Shown here: piece after piece, positions 37,911 to 45,536 of the stretch | How the letters are laid out: every line of letters starts with the position of its first letter | Position numbering within the stretch: the stretch's first letter is position 1 | From: Pseudoflavitalea sp. G-6-1-2 | GTDB taxonomy: Bacteria; Bacteroidota; Bacteroidia; Chitinophagales; Chitinophagaceae | Assembly: GCF_012927185.1 (NCBI RefSeq) | Contig: NZ_JABBGB010000003.1 | Location: 1,612,001 to 1,676,000, forward strand | DNA length: 64,000 nt | Direction: 5' to 3' | Notes under the pieces: model-generated | Told to the model about the DNA's origin: nothing | Database searches by the model: none | The model's input: only the letters and a program-made list of their open reading frames with translations | Program-made: the position numbers and the translations under genes

Positions 37911-38396
37911 ATGAAACATTTATCGGTTGTATTGGGTCTGGCTCTGCTGCTGGGCGCTGGCACTTCAGCAAAAGCTCAGTCTATGGGCCACGATTACAAA
38001 ACTTCAGCTGGTATTAAATTCTACCCTGGAGCCCTGACAGTAAAACACTTTATTAAAGACGACGCCGCTCTCGAAGGCTTGCTTACCTTCTGGGAATATG
38101 GTGCCCGCCTTACTGGTTTGTATGAATTCCATGGCGACATCAACAATGCCCCTGGCCTGAAATGGTATGCAGGTGGTGGTGCGCACGTTGGTTTCTGGAA
38201 CAGCAAATGGAAAGATCGTTATTATGATCGCGACCATGGTGTTCAGATCGGTGTTGATGGCGTTGTAGGTCTCGACTACAAATTCAACAAAGCTCCAATC
38301 AACATGAGCCTCGACTGGCAGCCTTCTTTCAACATCGTAGGATATTCTTACTTTGAAGGTGGCTGGTTTGGACTGGCTATCCGTTATGCTTTCTAA
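37911..38396 (+). CDS. Small outer-membrane beta-barrel protein
   Basis: 161 residues: signal peptide ending in AKAQ, then alternating amphipathic strands (SAGIKFYPGALTVKHF, GGGAHVGFWNS, GVVGLDYKF, MSLDWQPSFNIVGYS) ending in the aromatic C-terminus LAIRYAF. This fits an eight-stranded OmpA/OmpX-like barrel. Function unknown. It is flanked by its own promoter and a strong terminator. Confidence 0.8.
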   Translation: MKHLSVVLGLALLLGAGTSAKAQSMGHDYKTSAGIKFYPGALTVKHFIKDDAALEGLLTFWEYGARLTGLYEFHGDINNAPGLKWYAGGGAHVGFWNSKWKDRYYDRDHGVQIGVDGVVGLDYKFNKAPINMSLDWQPSFNIVGYSYFEGGWFGLAIRYAF

Positions 38397-38420
38397 TCTC
38401 TGAAACATAATATTATTGCA

Positions 38421-38447
38421 GATCCCCGGCACAGCCGGGGATTTTTG
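38421..38447 (+). terminator. Terminator of the outer-membrane protein gene
   Basis: Perfect 9-bp stem ATCCCCGGC - ACA - GCCGGGGAT followed by TTTTG. Confidence 0.85.
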
Positions 38448-38626
38448 TTTTTGGGGTATTCGGGGATTTTTACTGAACTACCTTTTTACATAATACAACA
38501 CCCCCTAATTCCGTTACTTTTGATAGCAAATAAATTTTACGCAGTTCATCGGATGCACAGCCCCGCCCGGTAAATTATCTGTACGATTTTGAGGAAATTT
38601 ACGTGTCACTCAATAAGCAACAAACC

Positions 38627-40387
38627 ATGAAAGTATCCCGCATCCGTGCCCTTTTATGCATTCTGGGCCTCGCATTCATTTACTTCAGCTGTCAGAAAGA
38701 CGACTACAAAGAACCACCTGTTCCCACCCTTCCTGTTGTAGAGAAAGTACAAAGCTCTGTGAGTGGACGAGTATTGGACGATAAGAATCTTCCGGTATCC
38801 GGTGCCACCGTAAAAGCAGGCAACGGCAGCGCTACCACCGATCTGAACGGAAAATTCGAGATCAAAAATGTTACCCTCAACGAAAATGCCGGTTTTGTAA
38901 GTGTTGAGAAATCTGGTTTCTTTAACGGCAGCCGTACTTTCAAGGCAATTGCCGGAAGTAAACATTATGTAGCAATACAGCTGATCAAAAAGAATGATGC
39001 AGGTAGCTTTAGCAGTGCATCAGGAGGAGATATTACTGTTCCGAATGGTGGAAGCATCAAAATCGAAGCAGGTGCAGTGATGAATCCGCAAACCAATACG
39101 CCCTACACAGGAACCGTATCGGTTAGCGCTTTCTTACTCGATCCTACAGCCTCTAATTTTCTGGAGATCATGCCAGGTGAATTACGCGGCATCGATGAAC
39201 AAAGTAAAGAAGTTGGCTTGCAGTCATTCGGTATGATGGCAGTTGAGCTCACCGGTGCAGGCGGAGAACATCTTCAACTCGCAGCGGGTAAACCAGCTGT
39301 GATTAAATTTCCGATCGCTGCCGCACAGCAGGCCAGCGCTCCCGCTACCATTGCATTCTGGAGTTTCAATGATTCAACCGGACTTTGGAAACAGGAAGGC
39401 GTAGCAACCAGACAAGGCAATGAATATATCGGAAAGGCATCACATTTTTCTTTCTGGAATTGTGATGCACCATTCCCCGTGATCGATTTCAAAGCCAAAC
39501 TGAAAGATCAGGATAGCAATCCAATCAAAAATACCAGAGTGGTGATGCAGGTGATCAATGAAGTGTATGGACCATTGTCTTCAGGCAATTCAGATACCGC
39601 CGGCGTTATAGCCGGAAAGATACCATCAGGCAAGAAACTGAAGTTTACTGTCTATAGCAGTTGTGGCGAAGTGATCGATACCAGGGAGATTGGTCCATTC
39701 TCATCAACAACGGATATGGGATCAATTCAAATCACCGTTCCGGTCAATGCGCGTGTTACCTTCACTGCTACTGTGGTGAATTGTCTGGGCGAACCTGTTC
39801 AGTCTGGCTACGCAGATATAGGTATACAGGGAGTATTTGAAAGAGCCGTCATTTCAAATGGCGTATTGAATTATTCTCTCGTTCGTTGCGGCAGCAGTGC
39901 AACGCAGGCTGTGGTGCGGGCAACGGATGTTACCGGCAGTGCGATCGGAGGGCTGAAAGAAGTAGCCGTTACCGGAACAACGGTGGATCTCGGACAGATC
40001 ACAGTTTGTGGCAATGACCTCACAGAATATCTAATCTATAAAGTAGACACCATGTCCCGCCAGTTCCTGCCTCCGGCAGATGCTGTTAGCCTCAACGGTC
40101 AGGGCACAAGGTATTCCGTAGGATACTACACTGCTGATACCAGTAATAGCTTCAATCTTGGCTTTTCAGCCTCTGCACCAGGCCCCGTTACTGAAATTTA
40201 TCTTGGCATGGATTTCAAGAAAGAAAGGTACGAGCCTGTTGGCGCCATTACCATGAACGTAACTGAATTTGGACCGATCGGTGGGTATATTGCAGCAACA
40301 ATAAATGGCAGCGTACGGAACTTAGACATTCCCGGCTCTCCTGCCGTAAACCTGACCGGAAGATTCAGACTGAAACGAAATCAATAA
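38627..40387 (+). CDS. Lipoprotein with carboxypeptidase-regulatory-like domain
   Basis: 586 residues from the ATG at 38627 (an in-frame GTG at 38603 is less likely). Signal peptide with lipobox IYFSC, a CarboxypepD_reg-like domain (about 45-120, SGRVLDDKNLPVSGATVKAG), a ZU5-like stretch (GGDITVPNGGSIKIEAGAVM), then further Ig-like beta domains. A surface or periplasmic lipoprotein of unknown role, a common type in Bacteroidota. Confidence 0.82.
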   Translation: MKVSRIRALLCILGLAFIYFSCQKDDYKEPPVPTLPVVEKVQSSVSGRVLDDKNLPVSGATVKAGNGSATTDLNGKFEIKNVTLNENAGFVSVEKSGFFNGSRTFKAIAGSKHYVAIQLIKKNDAGSFSSASGGDITVPNGGSIKIEAGAVMNPQTNTPYTGTVSVSAFLLDPTASNFLEIMPGELRGIDEQSKEVGLQSFGMMAVELTGAGGEHLQLAAGKPAVIKFPIAAAQQASAPATIAFWSFNDSTGLWKQEGVATRQGNEYIGKASHFSFWNCDAPFPVIDFKAKLKDQDSNPIKNTRVVMQVINEVYGPLSSGNSDTAGVIAGKIPSGKKLKFTVYSSCGEVIDTREIGPFSSTTDMGSIQITVPVNARVTFTATVVNCLGEPVQSGYADIGIQGVFERAVISNGVLNYSLVRCGSSATQAVVRATDVTGSAIGGLKEVAVTGTTVDLGQITVCGNDLTEYLIYKVDTMSRQFLPPADAVSLNGQGTRYSVGYYTADTSNSFNLGFSASAPGPVTEIYLGMDFKKERYEPVGAITMNVTEFGPIGGYIAATINGSVRNLDIPGSPAVNLTGRFRLKRNQ

Positions 40388-40420
40388 CATATTATCTGAT
40401 CGATCTGATCATCTCATAAC

Positions 40421-40461
40421 CCAGGAGGGCGTTCTGTTACAGACGCCCTCCTGGATTTTTG
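40421..40461 (+). terminator. Terminator of the lipoprotein gene
   Basis: Perfect 12-bp stem CCAGGAGGGCGT / ACGCCCTCCTGG followed by ATTTTTG. It may also serve the convergent WYL gene. Confidence 0.85.
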
Positions 40462-40493
40462 AGAATATTGTTCTTTTATGCATCGGATTGTAT

Positions 40494-41513
40494 TTACTCA
40501 GTACCATACTGATACAAAGCATGCATATCATTCACTTTCTTTCTGATGCGCCGCACCAGATTGTTCGGAGACAATACCTTCAAACCTTCTCCAAACCCCA
40601 TCAACTCCCGCTCCAGCTCAAAATTCGGAATCACTTCAATGCTGAAATTCGTACCACCCTTAACATCTCCCAACACCTGTTGTGATGCATGGATCGGTTT
40701 GGTTTTCACATAAGGCGCATTGTATGCATCCACCCAGAACTCAATAACAACGGGCAGTGCTCCTGCATTTCTGGTTACACCTACAATCGGTGCAAAGTAT
40801 TCGTGGGCATCGAAATTCTTTGGTTCCTGAAACAGGTCTTTCAGGTAATCGATCTGTCTGATGCGATCCAGTGCAAGTATCATTATCTCCTTCCCTTTAT
40901 TTTTCATCCCCAACAGAAACCAGCGATTGCGGTATTCTTTAAGTAGGTAAGGATAAAAGATAATGTCACCGGCTGAACGGGCTTTGAACGACTGATACCC
41001 TACCTTCAGTGTTGTTCTGGATACGATGGCTTTGTAGATCACATCGAGCCATTGCATGCCGGTAAGCAATTCATTCTTCTCGAAATCTATCACAGATACC
41101 TGCTGATGCTGTTCTGTATAGATCTTGTCTTCGAGCTTCTGGATCATCTCATTCACTTCGTTGAAATGACTGAATCCTCTGAACTGCCTAAGCAGCTGCG
41201 ACACTTCCTGCAAAACATTCAGATCCTGCGGCGTTAGCGGAATATTGGTGATGGAGTAAGTGGCATCTTCATAACTGTAATATTTCTTATCGGTTACAAT
41301 GATGGGTGCATTATAGCCGAGTTTGTCGCTTCTCATGGCATTGAGATCGAGGCGTATGGTACGCATGCTCACTCCTTTTTCGATACCCTCAAACTCGTAC
41401 AGGGCTGCATTGCAGGCATCGATGAGGTCTTCGATGGTCCATTTTCGGCGACGGTTCTGCAGGCATTTATCGATGGTGCGATACCTGATCAGCGCATTGC
41501 GGTTTACGGGCAT
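40494..41513 (-). CDS. WYL-domain transcriptional regulator
   Basis: 339 residues: N-terminal winged helix-turn-helix (about 1-75, RYRTIDKCLQNRRRKWTIEDL), then a WYL domain (about 150-250, IVSRTTLKVGYQSFKA, FYPYLLKEYRNRWFLLG) and a WCX-like C-terminus. Such regulators sense nucleic acid or nucleotide ligands and often control defence or RNA-repair genes. It is divergent from Ro60 with a perfect 8+8 bp inverted repeat between them (41552-41574), so it probably controls the Ro60/Y-RNA unit and itself. Confidence 0.9.
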   Translation of the reverse strand: MPVNRNALIRYRTIDKCLQNRRRKWTIEDLIDACNAALYEFEGIEKGVSMRTIRLDLNAMRSDKLGYNAPIIVTDKKYYSYEDATYSITNIPLTPQDLNVLQEVSQLLRQFRGFSHFNEVNEMIQKLEDKIYTEQHQQVSVIDFEKNELLTGMQWLDVIYKAIVSRTTLKVGYQSFKARSAGDIIFYPYLLKEYRNRWFLLGMKNKGKEIMILALDRIRQIDYLKDLFQEPKNFDAHEYFAPIVGVTRNAGALPVVIEFWVDAYNAPYVKTKPIHASQQVLGDVKGGTNFSIEVIPNFELERELMGFGEGLKVLSPNNLVRRIRKKVNDMHALYQYGTE

Positions 41514-41551
41514 AAAACAGGTTTTTTTGTAAAAAAAGCGAATTATTTTTT

Positions 41552-41574
41552 ACTGTGCAAAAAGACTGCACAGT
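41552..41574. promoter_or_regulatory. Likely operator between the WYL regulator and Ro60
   Basis: Perfect inverted repeat ACTGTGCA - 7 bases - TGCACAGT, 42 bases before the Ro60 ATG and 39 bases before the WYL ATG. The spacing of half-sites fits one helical turn, as expected for a dimeric winged-helix regulator. Possible -7-like sequences (TGCGTTTG, CAGCTTTG) overlap or follow it. Confidence 0.6.
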
Positions 41575-41615
41575 GCGTTTGCAGCTTTGTGTTATCAAAT
41601 CAAACGGAACACATC

Positions 41616-43136
41616 ATGAAATTCAATCTTAAACTGGGAAGAAAAAACAGAGAAACTGTGAGCCATGCGGGTGAAAAAGCCTGGGTGCTGACACCCCAGC
41701 TTGAGTTGTATGCAGCAGTGGCAACTGCCGGACTGAACGATCAGTTTTACGAAAAGGCCGATACCCGTCTGCAAAGAATCCGTGAACTGATTGCCCAAAA
41801 CGATGCAGGCTTCGTAGCCCGCCTGGCCATCTATGTGCGTGAACAGATGAACCTGCGCATTGTACCTCAGGTACTGGCAGTTGAACTGGCAAAACATCAC
41901 AACGGCGATAATCTGGTGAGTAAAATGGTAGGCAGAACCGTGCAGCGTGCAGATGAGATCACCGAAATGCTGGCCTGCTACGCACAATCGAACGGGCGTA
42001 CAGAAATGAAGCAACTGAACAAACTGAGCAAGCAATTGCAAAAAGGATTGTCCATAGCCTTCAACCGTTTCGACGAATATCAGTTTGCTAAGTATAACCG
42101 TGATGCTCAGGTTAAATTAAGGGATGCCCTGTTTCTGGTTCACCCAAAAGCAAAGGATGAAGCACAACAGACATTGTTCAATAAAATAATCAAAGACGAA
42201 TTGCAGGCGCCCTACACATGGGAAGTGGAACTGAGCCGGTTGGGACAGCAATCCTATGCCAATGCAGCAGAAAAGCAGCAAGCCTTTCGTGACAAGTGGG
42301 AAGAGCTGATCTTCAGCAACAAGCTGGGTTATATGGCCACTTTGCGTAACCTGCGGAATATTCTTGAAGCAGAAGTGAGCAGTGAAGCATTGAACAAGGT
42401 TTGCGAATTTCTATCCGACGAAAATGCGGTAGCCAGGAGCAGACAACTCCCCTTCCGTTTCCTGAGCGCTTATCGTGAACTGAAAGATGTGCAGGATGGC
42501 CGGATAGGTAAAGTTCTGGATGCATTGGAAGACGCTGTACTGTGCAGCGCGCGCAATATCGAAGGGTATGATGCCGATACGCGCGTGGTGATTGCAGCCG
42601 ATGTAAGCGGAAGTATGCAGACACCCATCAGCCCTAAGAGCAAAGTGAAAAACTATGATATCGGACTGATGCTGGCCATGCTGCTACAAAGCCGCTGCGA
42701 AAATGTAATCGCCGGTATTTTTGGAGATAAGTGGAAGACGATCAGCATTCCCCGGAAAAATATCCTGTCCAATGTGCAGGAGTTCTACAGACGTGCCAAT
42801 GAAGTGGGATACAGCACCAACGGTTATCTGGTAATTCAGGATCTGTTGAACAGAAGAAAGATCGCAGACAAAGTAATGATCTTTACCGATTGTCAGTTAT
42901 GGAACAGCAATCAAACCAACGATTCTCTTGCTGCCATTTGGAAGCAATATAAGAAGTTGGCTCCCGATGCAAAGCTGTACCTGTTCGATCTGGCAGGATT
43001 GGGAAGCACTCCTCTGAATGTATTGCGTGATGATGTATTTCTGATTGCAGGCTGGAGCGATAAGGTCTTCAACGTGCTGCATTCCATCGAGAACGGAGGC
43101 TCTGCCATCGATGTTATCAATCAAATAGAGTTCTGA
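41616..43136 (+). CDS. rsr: Ro60-family (TROVE + vWA) Y-RNA-binding protein Rsr
   Basis: 506 residues from MKFNLKLGRKN. The N-terminal about 310 residues form a TROVE-type HEAT-repeat ring (TPQLELYAAVATAGL, YVREQMNLRIVPQVLAVELAKH, LGYMATLRNLRNIL). The C-terminal vWA domain has the MIDAS DVSGS at 329-333 and VMIFTDCQLW. Ro60 rings bind misfolded RNA ends in the pore and Y RNAs on the rim. Three tRNA-like Y-RNA candidates follow directly, and a WYL regulator is divergent. No RtcB/RtcA RNA-repair gene is in the window. The longer frame from 41589 overlaps promoter sequence and is rejected. Confidence 0.95.
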   Translation: MKFNLKLGRKNRETVSHAGEKAWVLTPQLELYAAVATAGLNDQFYEKADTRLQRIRELIAQNDAGFVARLAIYVREQMNLRIVPQVLAVELAKHHNGDNLVSKMVGRTVQRADEITEMLACYAQSNGRTEMKQLNKLSKQLQKGLSIAFNRFDEYQFAKYNRDAQVKLRDALFLVHPKAKDEAQQTLFNKIIKDELQAPYTWEVELSRLGQQSYANAAEKQQAFRDKWEELIFSNKLGYMATLRNLRNILEAEVSSEALNKVCEFLSDENAVARSRQLPFRFLSAYRELKDVQDGRIGKVLDALEDAVLCSARNIEGYDADTRVVIAADVSGSMQTPISPKSKVKNYDIGLMLAMLLQSRCENVIAGIFGDKWKTISIPRKNILSNVQEFYRRANEVGYSTNGYLVIQDLLNRRKIADKVMIFTDCQLWNSNQTNDSLAAIWKQYKKLAPDAKLYLFDLAGLGSTPLNVLRDDVFLIAGWSDKVFNVLHSIENGGSAIDVINQIEF

Positions 43137-43148
43137 CATATTCAGCAA

Positions 43149-43171
43149 GCAGTCCCGGATGGCCGGGCTGC
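43149..43171 (+). other. Hairpin between Ro60 and the first Y RNA
   Basis: GCAG-T-CCCGG / CCGGG-CTGC, nine pairs and one bulge, loop ATGG. No T run follows, so it is more likely an RNA-processing or mRNA 3'-end-protecting structure than a terminator. Confidence 0.45.
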
Positions 43172-43192
43172 CTGTTACTCCTTGAATTTATT

Positions 43193-43325
43193 GAAAGGTG
43201 TCGTAGGATAGTGTTACTTCGGTCGAGCGGCATGCGCAATTGCCATGCAGGTGCTGGTTCAACCCCGGCTCACGCGCAAGCGCGATAGCTTAAATAATGG
43301 TCACTGTCCGCTCTTCTACCCTTTC
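43193..43325 (+). ncRNA. Candidate Y RNA 1, YrlA-like with extra hairpin
   Basis: Hand-folding gives an outer stem GAAAGG/CCTTTC (43193-43198, 43320-43325); a TGTC bulge; GTAG/CTAC; a 7-base 3' bulge; and an inner stem GATAGTG/CACTGTC (43207-43213, 43302-43308). The head holds a hairpin GCATG/CATGC (43230-43248), a T arm GCTGG-TTCAACC-CCGGC (43253-43269), an acceptor-like hairpin capped by GCAA (43270-43285, one A-C mismatch), then TA and a D-arm-like GC...ATGGT with no clear stem. The order T, acceptor, D is that of a tRNA opened at the anticodon. The extra hairpin sits where a class II tRNA has its long variable arm. It shares the stem plan of candidate 3 with different but still paired sequence. 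Confidence 0.7.
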
Positions 43326-43333
43326 AAAATCTT

Positions 43334-43453
43334 TGAATGATGCCGTTAAGCAAGGGATACTTCGTAATTCAACTGGTTAGAATGTTCCGGGAAACCGGAA
43401 TGCTGCGGGTTCGATTCCCGCCATCAATTTCCCTGCTGCCTGTTGCTCGTTCA
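43334..43453 (+). ncRNA. Candidate Y RNA 2, tRNA-like in normal D-to-T order
   Basis: Outer stem TGAATGA/TCGTTCA (43334-43340, 43447-43453), then TGCCGTTA (compare TGTCGTAG in candidates 1 and 3), and inner stem AGCA-A-GGG/CCCTGCT (43349-43356, 43431-43437). Inside: ATACTTCG, TA, a D arm ATTC-AACTGGTTA-GAAT (43367-43383) with the usual GG, a hairpin TTCCGG-GAAA-CCGGAA (43385-43400) in the anticodon position, and a T arm GCGGG-TTCGATT-CCCGC (43405-43421). There is no anticodon loop and no CCA-bearing acceptor, so it is not a decoding tRNA. Topology differs from candidates 1 and 3. Confidence 0.68.
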
Positions 43454-43491
43454 TAATTGATTTTTTAGATGGTTAGTATTTTCAATTTATT

Positions 43492-43623
43492 CAACAGGTG
43501 TCGTAGAAAAGAGATACTTCGTAATCTATGGACGCCAGTTCGAGTCTGGCTCTCGCGCAAGTGAGATAGCTCAGTTGGTAGAGCAATTGAAATAAGCGCT
43601 CTTTTCGCCAGGTTACCCTGTTG
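43492..43623 (+). ncRNA. Candidate Y RNA 3, circularly permuted tRNA mimic (YrlA type)
   Basis: Outer stem CAACAGG/CCTGTTG (43492-43498, 43617-43623); TGTC bulge; GTAG/TTAC; 7-base bulge CGCCAGG; inner stem AAAAGAG/CTCTTTT (43507-43513, 43599-43605). The head has a T arm GCCAG-TTCGAGT-CTGGC (43534-43550), an acceptor-like stem TCTCGC-GCAA-GTGAGA (43551-43566), T-A in the place of tRNA bases 8-9, and a perfect D arm GCTC-AGTTGGTA-GAGC (43569-43584). Known YrlA RNAs mimic tRNA in just this way, with the Ro-binding body attached at the anticodon side. A terminator starts 10 bases later. Confidence 0.78.
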
Positions 43624-43633
43624 ATGTTTTTGT

Positions 43634-43662
43634 AGCCGGTCAATTTATTGACCGGCTTTTTT
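43634..43662 (+). terminator. Terminator of the Ro60/Y-RNA unit
   Basis: Perfect stem AGCCGGTCAA - TTTA - TTGACCGGCT followed by TTTTT. It is the first strong terminator after Ro60, so the three RNAs may be cut from one long transcript. Confidence 0.85.
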
Positions 43663-43987
43663 ATTCGGGTATCTCATGAAAAACTACAACGTTGAAGCAT
43701 ACCCGCACCGTCGATACGGAATTCCACAAAATATAACGTTTACGTCTAAGTTTTTTTTGCGGGAGTACAAAAGATGTTTATTTTAGAAACTCATCCCTCT
43801 GCACCCTCATCCGGCCTGAGTTAAAGGCCGGCCATCAACTTTTACAGTTCATACAACAATTGTGATCTCCATCAACGGTAATCAGCTGTAGGCTTCCTAT
43901 TGCATAGCCATCAGTTTATCCCGGCATGTGTGGCCGTGAGGATCCCTCATGCCTGTTCTTATATTTATTCAATTGTAAACCTTTTGT
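43663..43987. other. Intergenic region before the MACPF gene
   Basis: No gene or RNA is recognised. A short inverted repeat GGCC-TGAGTTAAA-GGCC lies near 43822-43843. Confidence 0.35.
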
Positions 43988-45403
43988 ATGAAGAGAATTT
44001 TCAGCCTTAGTCTTTTGTTGTTGGTATTGGCTTCGGCCTGTAAAAAACAAGTGGCCCCGGAGCCGGCTGGTGAAGAGACCAGCAAACCCGTACTACACCC
44101 TAATTCGGCAGGTGACGGTCAGAACGATCTGCTCGGTTATGGTTATGATATCACCGGCGAATACGCCAACTCAAGCGCTTCTAAATTTGCAGTGATCGAT
44201 GTCGCAAAACTGAAAGCTGCACAGCCTACCCGCGTTGAATGGGATCTCTCCTCCCGTCAGGAAGGTTACATCATCTCCGGCGAGAATGCACAATCTTACC
44301 TGAAACGTGTGAGCGCCAGAGTCTCCGCCGATTTCTCCTACGGATTGTTCAAAGGAAACATCAGCGGTTCCTACACCGGGTCCGAGTCTTTTTCTTCAAA
44401 GTATCTGTACAGCAGCTACAACCTGGTTATTCAGCAGAAACGCGTGAAACTGAATGCTACACTCGATCTGCTGAAACAATATCTTCATGCCAGCTTTGTG
44501 CAGGATGTGCAGACCCTTAGCCCGCAGGCGCTCGTTGCTGCTTACGGTACCCATGTGCTGAGCGATATCATTCTCGGAGCAAAACTGCAGGTGCTCTATC
44601 GTTCCGAATCTTTCGAGAGCGGAGAATTCAGAGCGAGAGCAGGCAAAGCAGGTGTTGGCTTCGGACTGAAAAAGATCTTCAATATTTCAACCGGGTATGA
44701 AGACAGTACCAGCAATACTGCAAAAAGCTTCTCTCAGTCTCTGCACTTCAAAACCTATGGTGGTGATCCTTCGCAAAGTCTCGTAGGGCAGCTTCCCGTA
44801 GGCAACAACAGCCCAACAGTGAATATTCAACCCTGGCAGAACAGCGCTACACTCGCCAATTCTGAACTGATCGAAATTCCGCAGGGCGGCATCATTTATC
44901 TCTGGGAGCTGATCGCTGATGCTGCAAAGAAACAGGCAGTGAAATCTTATATCGAACAATACCTGAAAGACAATCAGGTGGTGGTAACGCCTGTTCCTGT
45001 TCATGTGTTCTATAGCTCACGCGATGGCAATCACACTTACACGGTCAACAGAAACGACTGGCCTTATGAAAGCAATGGCTATACTTATCTGGGTGTAAAT
45101 TTTGGCGCATTCGCTTCTCAGGTCGATGGCACGGTTCCTGTGCATGTGTGGTTCAGCCCGGTAATCGGCAATCATACCTACACTATCAACAAATACGATT
45201 ACCCATACGAGCGCGATGGATATGTTTATCTGGGAGTGAACTTCTATGCTTACCCTTCACAGGTACCTGGCGCCTCTCCTATCCATGTATGGTACAGCCC
45301 GGTGATTGGCAATCACACTTACACTATCAACAAGAACGACTATCCGTATGAACGCGATGGCTATCGCTATCTCGGTGTGAATTTTTATGGAGTTAGATTG
45401 TAG
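43988..45403 (+). CDS. MACPF-domain lipoprotein with three C-terminal repeats
   Basis: 471 residues. Signal peptide with lipobox LASAC near residue 18; a MACPF/perforin-like domain (about 45-325) with the signature YGTHVLSDI (Tyr186-His189), flanked by the amphipathic segments expected to unfold into strands; then three 47-residue repeats of the DUF5648 type (VPVHVWYSPVIGNHTYTIN...). In gut Bacteroidales, MACPF lipoproteins can act as antagonistic toxins against relatives; that use here is inference. The repeats may bind a surface receptor. Own terminator; no immunity gene is obvious. Confidence 0.88.
   Translation: MKRIFSLSLLLLVLASACKKQVAPEPAGEETSKPVLHPNSAGDGQNDLLGYGYDITGEYANSSASKFAVIDVAKLKAAQPTRVEWDLSSRQEGYIISGENAQSYLKRVSARVSADFSYGLFKGNISGSYTGSESFSSKYLYSSYNLVIQQKRVKLNATLDLLKQYLHASFVQDVQTLSPQALVAAYGTHVLSDIILGAKLQVLYRSESFESGEFRARAGKAGVGFGLKKIFNISTGYEDSTSNTAKSFSQSLHFKTYGGDPSQSLVGQLPVGNNSPTVNIQPWQNSATLANSELIEIPQGGIIYLWELIADAAKKQAVKSYIEQYLKDNQVVVTPVPVHVFYSSRDGNHTYTVNRNDWPYESNGYTYLGVNFGAFASQVDGTVPVHVWFSPVIGNHTYTINKYDYPYERDGYVYLGVNFYAYPSQVPGASPIHVWYSPVIGNHTYTINKNDYPYERDGYRYLGVNFYGVRL
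44993..45403 (+). repeat. Three in-frame 141-bp repeats in the MACPF gene
   Basis: Units begin near 44993, 45134 and 45275 with an exact 141-bp (47-codon) period; the last is shorter. The second and third units are the most alike (YSPVIGNHTYTIN, DYPYERDGY, YLGVNFY), suggesting the newest duplication. Confidence 0.85.
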
Positions 45404-45411
45404 TAAAACTC

Positions 45412-45446
45412 AAGAGGATGCCCTGTTAAAGCGGCATCCTCTTTCT
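45412..45446 (+). terminator. Terminator of the MACPF gene
   Basis: Stem AAGAGGATGCC / GGCATCCTCTT followed by TCTC. Confidence 0.7.
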
Positions 45447-45536
45447 CATTCACCTTGATTTGCACTAAATAAACGCTCGTTGCTTTCACCCCGATCACAA
45501 CTTAACGTTCTGTGCTTCCCCGTATCCATAACTGCG

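Noticed and set aside
41589-41615. Earlier start for Ro60 upstream of the ATG
   Set aside because: The alternative start is a non-ATG codon inside the promoter region; the ATG at 41616 fits the family N-terminus.
43365-43422. A decoding tRNA gene
   Set aside because: D and T arms are present, but the anticodon position is a closed GAAA tetraloop hairpin and no 7-bp acceptor stem pairs across the arms.
43569-43620. Start of a normal tRNA gene from the GATAGCTCAGTTGGTAGAGC segment
   Set aside because: No anticodon arm or T arm follows; the matching T arm lies upstream, which fits the permuted Y-RNA fold.
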